Of a stretch of DNA of 64,000 nucleotides, positions 46,482-57,976 are shown one piece after another (position 1 is the first letter of the stretch; each line of letters opens with the position of its first letter). Where the stretch lies: the NCBI GenBank assembly GCA_030248135.1, contig JASANC010001071.1, positions 62,001 through 126,000 on the forward strand, given 5' to 3'. A program made the translations under genes and the position numbers. The notes under the pieces are model-generated. The model saw only the letters and a program-made list of their open reading frames with translations, searched no databases and had not been told where the DNA came from. This DNA comes from Theristus sp. LFF4_11. Taxonomy: Eukaryota; Nematoda; Chromadorea; Monhysterida; Xyalidae.

Positions 46482-47622
46482 TACAGGGTGTCCCAAAAAA
46501 ACATAACAAAAGTAAACGGCTCGTGCGGACGACTGGTTGCACGTGAAGCCGTGAAATTTGAAACACTTCTAGAAAAAAGGAACACATTTTGTGTGTCCAA
46601 ATTTTATCTCAAAATTCCATTTTTTCAATAATATTTTAGCAGAAATGCGTAAAAACTTAAAAATCACCTAACTTCAGCATTTTGACTCAGGATAATCATC
46701 GTTGTCGTCATCGAGATTCACATATGACAGTGGCGCAAGTTCATCTTCAGCTTTGTCTTTACTGATCTCATCAGATTTTCTCTCTCGACCCTTTATTTTC
46801 ACTTTTTTTCAGCAGCTCAATGTCTTTTTCATTGTTCTCAATGACTGCTGACATTCGGTGTTCAAAATTGATGAGCAATTCTGGTGCAGCGCCCGATCAT
46901 CGTTGATTTTTTGCACACCACTGCGAATTTTGTTTTTCAAATTGTCGAAAATGTTGGGCGCCGAACGGTACACAATTTCCTTCAGGTGCCCCAAACCATA
47001 AGTCAAGAGGAAAACTGAAACAAGTGCGCGAGTGGTTGTCGGCGTCGTTCGGTGACCGCTGGATCGGCCGCATGGGCAGAATTGAATGGCCCGAGAGTAA
47101 TCCGGACATGAAGCCTTTGACTTCTGCGTTTGGGGGCATCTGACGGATAATGCGGGACATTTTCGGCGCCCACCACTGCAGCGGTGTGAGAAAAAATCAT
47201 CGATTATCGGGCGCTGCACCAGAAAGTGATCATCAGTTTCAAACATCGAATGTCGTCGTTCATTGAGAACAATGGAAAACACATTGAGCAGCCGAGAAAC
47301 ATGAAACTGAACGACCGTGGGCATGAACATGATGACATCAGTAAAGTTGAAGTTGACGATGAGCTTGTGCCACTGCCAGATGAGATTCTCGATGACGACA
47401 ATGATGTTTATCTTGAGTCAAAAAACTGAAGTTAGGTGATTTTTGAGCTTTTACGTATTTCTGCTGAAATATTATTGAAAAAGTGGAATTTCGGGATAAA
47501 ATTTGGACACACAAAATGTGTTCCTTTTTTCTAAAAGTGTTTCAAATTTCACGGCTTCACCTGCATCCAGTCGGCCGCACGAGCCATTTACTTTTGTTAT
47601 GTTTTTTTTGGGACACCCTGTA
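46482..47622 (-). mobile_element. Decayed mariner-like transposon
   Basis: TA-flanked 1,141-bp element with ends CAGGGTGTCCCAAAAAAACA / inverted CCCAAAAAAAACATAAC. Arms of about 190 bp match with scattered changes. On the minus strand between the arms are pieces of a mariner-family transposase C-terminus in more than one frame (DYSRAIQF, then GLGHLKEIVYRSAPNIFDNL), so frameshifts have broken the gene. It lies in a bestrophin 2 intron. Confidence 0.85.
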
Positions 47623-47631
47623 CATATACCG

Positions 47632-47800
47632 GGGAACGTCACGTCACGGCTCGTCATGTATGAATGCTTGTATGAACGAGCACGTGTTCTAATTTTCTAA
47701 AGATAACGTGACGTGCTGGATTGCTGTTTTTTTTGCTTCATGAATGAGACGTGACGTGACGTAAAGTAACGTGACGTGACGTGAGATGACGTGACGGACA
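47632..47800. repeat. ACGTGACGTG-rich inverted repeat
   Basis: GAACGTCACGTCACGGCTCG on the left is mirrored by CATGAATGAGACGTGACGTG and further ACGTGACG units on the right (47750-47797). A shorter ACGTCACGTCACGTCACGTC run is at about 26258-26278. It lies next to the mariner-like element in the same bestrophin 2 intron. This may be a small MITE or a locally expanded ACGTG array. Confidence 0.6.
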
Positions 47801-48212
47801 AATTTTGTGTTCGTGAATTGGCCTTTAGTGGCGTATACAAAACAATAGCGACCGCACTAACATCCCAACTCGAAATCGTCGTCGTCGTCGCCGTACGGAC
47901 AAAGCAGCGCTTCGCCGACTTTCAGCCAACCCATGTAGAAGAAAAATTCAAACATGGTGAACACTGGAAAGTATTGGTCAAGAATGCCCAGCTCTGGTGC
48001 ACCGGCTGGAATCTTGAACAGCCACTGGCGACTGAGCAGACACGCGAGAAAGTTGACGTAAACCGCCAATGTTGCGACCTGAAGGGGATTCACAAGAAAT
48101 GTCCCACAAACGAAATTCAAACTTCAATGAAACCAATGTGAAAGCATTGCGATATGCTTTACCTGCGTGTAGCACAGTGGAACATTCACCCAGTCGTACG
48201 AAAACGCCATGA

Positions 48213-51200
48213 TTAAGAGACCGTCCGGAACCAGGTGTAACATTTTGGTAATGAGTGTCCCCTGATGAAAAATAGATTTTGCTCAAATTTGATATGGAGG
48301 TACCCCTAGATCCCACTAAGAAAAAACCGCATCGATTTTGCCGAGAAAGCTTTCTGGTGTGGCGCTACAGGGCTCAAAAGTAGGGTAGGTCGAGAAAAAA
48401 ATGCATTTTTTGCGTCGCGCGAAATATGACCTTCTAGCGCAACACAGAAGCGTTGTTGCATATTAGTGTTAATATGAAAAATGTAGTATTTTGCAAGGGC
48501 TTTCACGTGGTGTATTTATTTTTTTTGAAGCGCATAATATAACATTTTTACAAACAAAATTGTCGAAAAAATTTTTTTGCCAAAAATTTGGTTTTTTGCG
48601 TTTTATGCTTTAAAACTTTGTTTGACCAGAAAACTTTTTTCACCATCGCATTCGCCGTAAAAAACTGGTCTAGAAAAGTTGTTTAAGAGCAAAAAGTAGT
48701 TTGAGGGCAATTTTTTATTTCAAATCCAAAATTATCATCGTTTTGAGTCATGCTCGTGGCTTCTTCAAATAGTCTCTTGTAACGTGCTAAGATCACATTT
48801 TCACACCCAGATGGCGATATGAAAAATGTAGTATTTTGCAAGGGCTTTCATGTGATGTATTTATTTATTCTTTGGAGCGCATAATATAACATGCTTACAA
48901 ACGAAACTGTCAAAAAAATTAAAAAAATTATTTGCCAAAAATTTGGTTTTTTGCGTTTTATGCTTTAAAACTTTGTTTGACCAGAAAACTTTTTTCACCA
49001 TCGCATTCGCCGTAAAAAACTGGTCTAGAAAAGTTGTTTAAGAGCAAAAAGTAGTTTGAGGGCAATTTTTTATTTCAAATCCAAAATTATCATCGTTTTG
49101 AGTCATGCTCGTGGCTTCTTCAAATAGTCTCTTGTAACGTGCTAAGATCACATTTTCACACCCAGATGACAATATGAAAAATGTAGTATTTTGCAAGGGC
49201 TTTCATGTGATGTATTTATTTTTTTTTGGAGCGCATAATATAACATGCTTACAAACGAAACTGTCAAAAAAATTAAAAAAATTATTTGCCAAAAATTTGG
49301 TTTTTTGCGTTTTATGCTTTAAAACTTTGTTTGACCAGAAAACTTTTTTCACCATCGCATTCGCCGTAAAAAACTGGTCTAGAAAAGTTGTTTAAGAGCA
49401 AAAAGTAGTTTGAGGGCAATTTTTTATTTCAAATCCAAAATTATCATCGTTTTGAGTCATGCTCGTGGCTTCTTCAAATAGTCTCTTGTAACGTGCTAAG
49501 ATCACATTTTCACACCCAGATGACAATATGAAAAATGTAGTATTTTGCAAGGGCTTTCATGTGATGTATTTATTTATTCTTTGGAGCGCATAATATAACA
49601 TGCTTACAAACGAAACTGTCAAAAAAATTGAATTTTTTTGCCAAAAACTTGGTTTTAAGCGTTTTATGGTTCAAAACTTTGTTTGACCAGAAAACTTTTT
49701 TTACGATCGTATTCGCCGAGAAAAATTGGTCTAGAAAAGTTGTTTAAGAGCAAAAAGTAGTTTGAGGAAATTTTTTTATTTCAAATCGAAAATTATTACG
49801 TTTTAAGTCATGCTCGTGGCTTCTTCAAAAAGTCTCTTGTAACTTGCTAAGATCACATTTTCACACTCAGGTGTCAATATGAAATTTGTAGTATTTTGCA
49901 AGCGCTTTCACGTGAAGTATTTATTTTTTTGAAGCGCATAACATAACATTGTTAGAAACAAAACTGTCAAAAAACTTGAAATTTTTTGTTGATAAAATAT
50001 TGGTTTTTAGCACATAGTATGACACTGTTAAAAACAAAAAATGGGTAAAAATTGGATAATTTTACCACCCTGTCCCCGTAAAAACTGGTTTAGAAGAGTT
50101 GTCTAAGAGCAGAAATTAGTTCGATGCAAAGTTTTTATTTTGAATCAACAATTTGTCATCGTTTTGAGCCATTTTCGTGGTTTCTTCAAAAAAGTTTTGT
50201 GACGTGCCAAGATAACATTTTCAGGCCAGATATCAATACAAAATTTGTAGCATTTTAAAAGGGATTTCATGCGGATTAGATGGCTCTTACTTTTACCAAA
50301 CAAACGGTGGGTTCGGCATAAACTAAAATAGGCAAAAAAACTCATGTTCTTTACTTTGAAAAAAAAACAAAGTGTAACCAAATTTAATGATGTGTCAAAT
50401 CAGGTTTCAACTGAATAAAAAAATATTGTTTTGAACAAAATAGTTTTAGAAATAATACTAAAACAGAACTATCAGTTGCTGTCACAAAAACCACTATTGT
50501 ATCCTGTATCCCTTGTTGTGTTTAGAGAGTCATTTTTCCCGTGATGTTTCAGCAGCATTTTTTTCTTTTTCTCGAGTTTGTCTTGCAGACGTTTTTGTTC
50601 GGCTTCTTGACGTTTCTTCTCTTGTTCCTCTGCACGCCTTTTCCGTTCATTTTTCATATTGCCATCTGGGTGTGAAAATGTGATCTTAGCAAGTTACAAG
50701 AGACTTTTTGAAGAAGCCACGAGCATGACTTAAAACGTAGTAATTTTCGATTTGAAATAAAAAATTTTCCTCAAACTACTTTTTGCTCTTAAACAACTTT
50801 TCTAGACCAGTTTTTCACGACGAATACGATGGTAAAAAAGTTTTCTGGTCAAACAAAGTTTTAAAGCATAAAACGCTTAAAACCAAGTTTTTGGCAAAAA
50901 TTTTTTTAATTTTTTTGACAGTTTCGTTTGTAAGCATGTTATATTATGCGCTTCAAAGAAAAAATAAATACATCACATGAAAGCCCTTGCAAAATACTAC
51001 ATTTTTCATATTGTCATCTGGGTGTGAAAATGTGATCTTAGCACGTTACAAGAGACTATTTGAAGAAGCCACGAGCATGACTCAAAACGATGATAATTTT
51101 GGATTTGAAATAAAAAATTGCCCTCAAACTACTTTTTGCTCTTAAACAACTTTTCTAGACCAGTTTTTTACGGCGAATGCGATGGTAAAAAAAGTTTTCT

Positions 51201-52320
51201 GGTCAAACAAAGTTTTAAAGCATAAAACGCTTAAAACCAAGTTTTTGGCAAAAAAAATCTAATTTTTTTGACAGTTTCGTTTGTAAGCATGTTATATTAT
51301 GCGCTTCAAAGAAACAATAAATACATCACATGAAAGCCCTTGCAAAATACTACATTTTTCATATTGTCATCTGGGTGTGAAAATGTGATCTTAGCACGTT
51401 ACAAGAGACTATTTGAAGAAGCCACGAGCATGACTCAAAACGATGATAATTTTGGATTTGAAATAAAAAATTGCCCTCAAACTACTTTTTGCTCTTAAAC
51501 AACTTTTCTAGACCAGTTTTTTACGGCGAATGCGATGGTGAAAAAAGTTTTCTGGTCAAACAAAGTTTTAAAACATAAAACGTTTAAAACCAAGTTTTTG
51601 GCAAAAATTTTTTAAATTTTTTTGACAGTTTCGTTTGTAAGCATGTTATATTATGCGCTTCAAAAGAAAAAAAATACATCACATGAAAGCCCTTGCAAAA
51701 TACTACATTTTTCATATTGCCATCTGGGTGTGAAAATGTGATCTTAGCACGTTACAAGAGACTATTTGAAGAAGCCACGAGCATGACTCAAAACGATGAT
51801 AATTTTGGATTTGAAATAAAAAATGGCCCTCACACTACTTTTTGCTCTTGAACAACTTTTCTATACCAGTTTTTTACGGCGAATGCGATGGTAAAAAAAG
51901 TTTTCTGGTCAAACAAAGTTTTAAAGCATAAAACGGTAAAAACCAAATTTTTGGCAAAAATTTTTTTTAATTTTTTTCGACAATTTTGTTTGTAAAAATG
52001 TTATATTATGCGCTTCAAAAAAAATAAATACACCACGTGAAAGCCCTTGCAAAATACTATTTTTTTCATATTAACACTAATATGCAACAACGCTTCTGTG
52101 TTGCGCTAGAAGGTCATATTTCGCGCGACGCAAAAAATGCATTTTTTTCTCGACCTACCCAACTTTTGAGCCCTGTAGCGCCACACCAGAAGGGTTTCTC
52201 GGCAAAATCGATGCGGATTTTTCTTAGTGGGATCTAGGGGTACCTCCATATCAAATTTGAGCAAAATCTATTTTTCGTCAGGGGACAAAATGTTACACCT
52301 GGTTCCGGACGGTCTCTTAA
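48213..52320. mobile_element. 4.1-kb foldback transposon built from about 350-bp tandem units in inverted arms
   Basis: The two outer ends are reverse complements: TTAAGAGACCGTCCGGAACC at 48213 and its mirror ending at 52320, so TTAA borders both sides. After a roughly 250-bp unique end, each arm is a tandem array of about 350-bp units marked by AATATGAAAAATGTAGTATT followed by TTGCAAGGGCTTTCA. Units begin near 48471, 48820, 49172, 49525 and 49877, plus a decayed one near 50230. In reverse they end near 51015, 51366, 51719 and 52072. Outer units are nearly identical; central ones are diverged. The only centre-specific sequence is at about 50290-50655. No transposase is present, so it would need a helper in trans; TTAA flanks suggest a piggyBac-type target choice but the ends are not otherwise diagnostic. 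Confidence 0.85.
50472..50657 (-). other. Small charged ORF at the centre of the foldback element
   Basis: 61 codons starting inside the tandem unit's conserved ATATGAAAAATG and continuing into unique sequence. It encodes a Lys/Glu/Arg/Gln-rich coiled-coil-like stretch (EEQEKKRQEAEQKRLQDKLE) and ends with a polar tail and a TAG stop (GYNSGFCDSN). Strong amino acid bias and codon variety differ from the AT-rich repeats around it, which fits a captured fragment of a host exon. No family recognised and no evidence of expression. Confidence 0.4.
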
Positions 52321-53246
52321 CAGGTTCACATGAGAACCTCTGACACAATTTTGCCATGCTTGTTGTTTGCGATTTTATGTAGAACTTCAGACAACATAGT
52401 GCGATCATTAACGGTACGCTTGAAACGTGGTATTGGCAGTGAAACAACGGATTGACTCAAACAGTTGTATGCAGCACCAATCGATAAAAGTGCGCCTGAG
52501 ACCGCAGGTTTACAGGTTCGCCTTGGAATCACAATAGCACGATGGTGGTTTGTACGAGCACTTATACGTTTGTTACTTGAAGACAGAAGGCTTCACTTTG
52601 TTGTTTTATAAGCACCTCGAATCAAACAATTTGAACTGACCAAATGTAAACGAACGCTGAGCTACTTTTTAAAAATCTCAAAACCAAACAAATGTGTAGA
52701 AGGAATAGAAGACAATTTCAATTATGATTACGGATGAGGTGAAAAAGGTCTGTTAGTTCATTGTAATTGACGCTTTGCTGCAACAATTTAGAAAAAAAAC
52801 ATTGAAAAAAATGACATTTTCCAACTTACGTCTGACTTGCGGGTGGAAGAATCACTCTGTAGAGGAATGCCAGCAAGTAATAAATGACCAGATACAGTAG
52901 CACTTCTTTGTAAATGAGTTTGTAAATGGAACCGTGCCACCGAAGCAGCAGTTTTGCGAAACCGAACAAATTCGCCTGGCTCACTTCCAACGAGTAGGTG
53001 ACCGTCATGTTTTTTTTGTTTAGTTATGTTAAAGTCAGGTTTTTCCCTGAAATAAAAAACGGTTTTTGACAACGGTATTTGAAACAGTGCTCCGATTGAT
53101 TACTTGGAAAATAATTGACAAGTAACATTCCAGATGACAACGAAACAAAATTACTTGCTCTAATAGCAAAGCGAAACAAAATTTCTTGCTACCTGGTTCT
53201 TAGCAAGTTGACACAAAATTTCTTGCTACCATGTATGACATATTTT

Positions 53247-53458
53247 TTCAAACGTGTCCCACTGAAATGACGTCATGTGCTGCAAAACATGCGCTTGTCG
53301 TTCACTGCAAACCAGACTTTCCGTTTCGCCGATTTCTTCCCGTAAACAAATGGTGAATGTCGAATCAGTCACACCAAACTGACATTTTAGTGCCTGTACT
53401 TCGACAAACGTACCTTTTTTAATGCAAATGACGTCATTTTAGCCCGGTCACGTTTGAA
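53247..53458 (+). mobile_element. TGACGTCA MITE, copy 2, upstream of bestrophin 2
   Basis: Same element and orientation as 43316-43525 with about 5-8 percent differences by eye. Both TGACGTCA palindromes are kept (53268-53275 and 53429-53436). It begins 239 bp upstream of the bestrophin 2 ATG, within the likely promoter or 5' UTR. Confidence 0.88.
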
Positions 53459-56400
53459 TACCTGGTTCTTGTAACTAGGCGACACAAAGTTTCTTGCTAC
53501 CAGGATCTTATAACAAGGCGACACGAAATTTCTGTTACAATGCCCTACATAAATTTTTATCTGTTTCGCGATAAACAATCAAGTACTAGAATATGGTGTC
53601 GTTAATCCAAGCAAATTCAATCAAGCTTTCAAACACTTTCATAGTCTGCTACTGTTTCCACAGTTAAAAATGACGTGCTATGGAACGTGACATCTGAGAC
53701 ATCAAAAAAGCGTCGCACTCACACAAGCGCGACTCTTTCTTAATGCAAAATACAAATAACAATAGCCTTAAAGCAACCAAAAAACTTGCAATCATGGGTT
53801 TATGTTCTTTTCTGCGGTTTCGTTTTGTCTACCGTTCAGCAAAAACTCAATTCAAAAGGCGAGAACAAAATAAACAGTCGGACAATTGTAAAAAATAGCT
53901 TCTGTATGTTTTGAGATATGCTAAATTTATATAAAATTTCAAAGCTCCGGTCCGTTTTGCTTGGCTTCAGACCGCGCGCCTTTTTTCGCGGTGGACATTG
54001 AATTATTTGGAATAAAAAAGGTGCACACGATCACAATGCAAAGTAAATATTTTGCTCCGTGTTCTGCAGACGCATTTATATTGTTCTGTTCTCTCTGTAA
54101 TAAGCAGAGAGAAAGAAAGAACCGAAAAGGTTCTAAAAAACTGACGATATTTTTCACAAATTTTTTTATTTATTTATTCACAAAAATTGACTTTATCTTT
54201 TCGTACGAAGGAGGCGGAGTAATTGTTGAATGATTTGTATATAAGCCGCACAGCTGAAAAGTTGTTTTGCGCCCGAACGTAGTTCCAATATGAAATAAAA
54301 TAAATTTATTTAGGGAGAAAAGATTCCGATTATTTCTCAATTTCTTGCACAAATCTGCTGTCAGAATACGTTTAAATTTTGGTGATTTCAAATTGCCGCG
54401 CAGCCATGAAATATTTTTTCTATCTGTGCGTGCAAACGCATATTGGGCACGTTTAATAAGCAAGATAATAATTCAGTGCGAACAGTTCAATGTTCTCGTG
54501 ATTTCATGCAACGGTTTGGTTTTGAAAAGCAAAAAAAAAGAAAACAGATTTCCGGGAGAAAAATGGATGGAGAGAGAAACGCATGTACAGTTTTACGCAA
54601 GGAAACGTATACGTGCTGAATATATATTTCAGGTGAACTCATGAATGGTCTAGAGTGCGGCACTACATGGTACCACCACATGACAGCATGTCAGTTTATG
54701 TCATGCTGAAATGCTTTGTCACATCCATGCGCTGTGCAACAAGGGCATACATATCGGCTGGGGGCTGACTCCACCTACTATACCTAAATGGAGCCCCTTA
54801 ACACCCCGATTGTTATCTGTTATTTTATTTATCTGTTCACGATAAAATTTGCACCAGATTTTCAGGCTATCAATCAGTTTGCTGCGATTTTGCGTTGTTC
54901 TTTGTGAGCTGAATTTTTGGCTCAAATACCTGAATCTGCAAATAAAAATACCAAGTGCTAATACAGCGTGTCTCACAAGCATTATCTTGTTTTATCACAA
55001 ATGCTTGCAACAACTTTTTTCTAGATCTGCTGAAAAAGTTGTCATAGCAACAATGACTGAAAGTGGGGAGGGATTAGTCTAACTGATTTTTGAGCTAATA
55101 CATACACTGAAAAGTTTTCAGGTTTTGCCAAACTATTTATGAGACAGTTGCATAGATGAAAAGTTTTATCAGTGTTTTCAGGGCTTTGGTTAATAGTTGA
55201 ATAGGTCAACGTTTGAATACAAAATATGTTATTCAACAAAAACACAGAAACATAAAAAAACAAAAAATGGTGTTTTACCAGCGAAAAGTATTTTTTGCGT
55301 GAAATGTAAAACAGACGCTAAAAAAGACACTGCAAATACCGGGCTAAAAGTCTTTGAAGCCAAAGTCTTTGGTTGGTGTACAAATGTAATTTTGTAAGTG
55401 TTATTCAATCCGACATCATCTGATATGAAAGGTTGGCAAGAAAACGTCTTTTTTGTCAAATCCTGGAATTCAAACGATTTCACTTACCGTAAAGTCTTGC
55501 ATATAAGGTTCCTCCCACTTATAAGACCCCCACCCAAAAGTGGGCGGAGTGTCACACGGCGGGAAACCAAAAAATTCAAAATTTTGACATGGTCAAAATC
55601 TTACCCCGTTTATAAGGCCCGGAATTCCTAATGTTCGCTTTATAAGACCTCCTCCCACTTATAAGGCTGTCACACGAAAATTCCATTTTTTTCAGAAATT
55701 TTTGATTTTCAAATTTATATAAGGAGACCTTATATGCAAGACTTTACGGTATTCGTTTTAAACCGGTTAGAAAAAAATCGTTTCACTTTATTCCTGCAGA
55801 AAAAACATGGTTTCCTGTGCTATATGCATTCGCACATACAATGGTACGCAGTTGCTGCATCAAAATATTCTGGAGACCAATTGTTGGCATTGAGATCAAC
55901 CAAAGCAATCCGTTATTCCGCAATACTGATACTGTATAGTGTCGATTTTCAAATAAACAAAATAGTCGCTTTGTTGCTTTAGATTGACGAATAAATTTTT
56001 TTACGACAAAGAAAACACGCAAAAACGCGCACAGAAACTCCTTGTTTTAAACTAAAAATGTCTCCTTATTTTCAAAACCCTTAGATTTACTACTTTGCAC
56101 ATGCGCGAAGGCCGCAATTACCGGTTTTCTGGCATTTTACGGGTTTTCTCTGACAGTTTTTGTCCCGGCGAAACGTTAACGAATCCAAAAAACATCGCCA
56201 ACGCACAATTTGTCGTTTTATTTAATTTATATACATTGAAACGTAATTGTCTATTTGTTTAACGAATACAAGCGTAAACAAATTATTTCGACGTCTGTCA
56301 GTCAGAGTCAGTGCAGAATTGAAAAAATGCTATTGCAGTCAACATTAACCGGGGTACAACTCAAAGCGCACCACACAGTTGCAAGGTGATTGGTTGTTGC

Positions 56401-57976
56401 AACGTGTTCGTGCGACCAATTAGCTGCAGAATTCAAATACAGTGTCAATCAGCGTGCGAAATCGAATAATGGTTTGCTCGCTGTTTATGCAGGAAGGAAG
56501 GATGCGAAGACAACTGGAGCCATAAACTGGACAACTGACGATAAGTGACAATAGTTTTTTTCTAACACCCTTGGACACGTTTGCACACAAGTGAAATGAC
56601 ACGCAGTCGATCAAGCAGGAGTTGGGTTGCCTTTTTGGCACTGACTGCGTTTCGAATGGAGAATTATGTTTGGCATTAATTTTGGCATTGACTTTCGAAT
56701 TGGCACCATACCTATGTATCTTCGGCATTGTGTCTGAGGTGGAATTGGTTTATTGTTGTGTGCAATAAAAATTTTTGAACTATCAAACTTTATGAAAACG
56801 GCTTCAAGCGCTATCATGTGGTGCTTCCCATACCTGTCAATATGCAGTCCGTTTTTGAGCTTTTAAAACTCAGTAGAAAACAACATAAGTGTATGGAAGT
56901 TTCTCGTTTTTTGATCAGTTTAGATCGTTCAATAATATTTTGTCTTTATTGTTGTTGACTTTTCCATGCCTTTTCATGTCTGCCTTTTTATTCCTTTCGC
57001 GGCATGAAATAAGTTTGTATTGCTATTGCGATCGAATTTTCAACAGAAAAAATTGTACACAAATCGTAAAGTTTGTTGTATTGTTGCGTTACACACGCAA
57101 ACTTCTAAACTAACAGGCGAGTTTTGAGGAAAATTTATAAAAACTGAAACATATGTCTGCAGAAAACAGATACCTATATGTCGCTTATCAATGAGAAAAG
57201 ACCAGCTGATTAGGGTTTATAAAAAACAAGGATCATGAAGAGAAGAGAAAACATGGTCAACAGACAGGATATGAACACTTTTCAAAAAAGATAATTTAAA
57301 ATTAAATATCTGAAGATACTATCTATATTATTAAATTTACAAAGTGTCTGTCTGTGCGTGTGTGGCACTTTTTTTGCAATTTGAATTGGCGCCCATTTTT
57401 GCTATTTAACAAAACTCCATCTCAATTTCCTTATCCTATTTTTTTATTAATGCCAGTTGAGATTGTTTTCTCAAAACGTCGCTCTTCATAGCTGGAGTCA
57501 TCATGATACTCTTTGGTCAACAGAGACAGTTCAGCGCATCATAGGCAAATGGAAGCGTGGCTGATCAAAACTTGATGATCGACTGGGAAAGATGTAACAA
57601 AACCGTCTTTGAAAAAAGTTTGAACCTTTTCGTTTTTAAAAATACGGTTGCAAAACGCACATCGACATCGGCATTGCAAGTTGCATTTTGGATTTAAAAC
57701 AAGTAAATTTCATTGAAATTGATACTCCATATTTCTTTTTCAAATTGATACTCCATGGTTATGAGCGATAATTTCAACGTAACTCATGATAGGCAATTAA
57801 CTGGCAATTGTTGCTGCTCAAAACTTGACGAGCGACTGCGAAAGATGTAACAAAACCGTCTTTGAAAAAAGTTAGTTTTTTAATTGGGTGAAATGGTTTT
57901 ACTTTTTTTTTGAATGTTTGTGGGGGGAAGGGAAAAAAAGAGGGGAAAAAGAAATTATAATTGTTTTTTTTTTTTT
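53459..57976. other. Gene-poor region before the LTR element
   Basis: 4.5 kb, AT-rich, without a supportable exon. It contains the MITE at 55485-55751, an imperfect CCAAT-type palindrome at about 56385-56425, and a duplicated phrase (GCGACTG(C/G)GAAAGATGTAACAAA) at about 57580 and 57837. Near 57500-57570 a short reading TVQRIIGKWKRG is reminiscent of a Tc1-type helix-turn-helix but is too short to call. Confidence 0.5.
55485..55751. mobile_element. TACCGTAAAG MITE, copy 2
   Basis: 267 bp, the same length (one base longer) and nearly the same sequence as 42967-43232, in the same orientation. Differences seen by eye are a handful of single substitutions (for example CGGTTTATAAG against CGCTTTATAAG). 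Confidence 0.88.

Larger units (their letters stand above)
43576..53008 (-). pseudogene. Bestrophin 2: tandem paralogue lacking exons 2-5, cut by a foldback element
   Basis: Second bestrophin-type chloride channel gene. Recognised exons: 53008-52830 (MTVTYSLEVSQANLFGFAKL, TM1), 48210-48163 (only the 3' part of exon 6, MAFSYDWVNVPLCYTQ), 48078-47862 (calcium clasp YGDDDDDFELGW), 46171-45997, 45674-45408, 44767-44578, 43851-43576. Exon lengths 179 and 217 and every intron phase equal those of bestrophin 1, so the pair arose by tandem duplication. The exons equivalent to bestrophin 1 exons 2-5 (TM2, neck, most of the cytosolic domain) and the first 30 bp of exon 6 are absent; the 4.1-kb element at 48213-52320 stands in their place and begins three bases from exon 6. 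The remaining exons show no stop or frameshift (tail IGTIAEERESE, then a charged end), so the loss is recent, or the join is an assembly artefact across the palindrome. As it stands it cannot encode a complete channel. Confidence 0.85.

Noticed and set aside
52323..52532. 69-codon minus-strand ORF next to the foldback element as a missing bestrophin exon
   Set aside because: It shows none of the bestrophin exon 2-5 motifs and its frame does not fit the phase of exon 1; it could be other unique DNA left by the rearrangement.
56420..56817. 102-codon minus-strand ORF in the gene-poor region
   Set aside because: No domain or splice partners; composition is like the surrounding AT-rich DNA.
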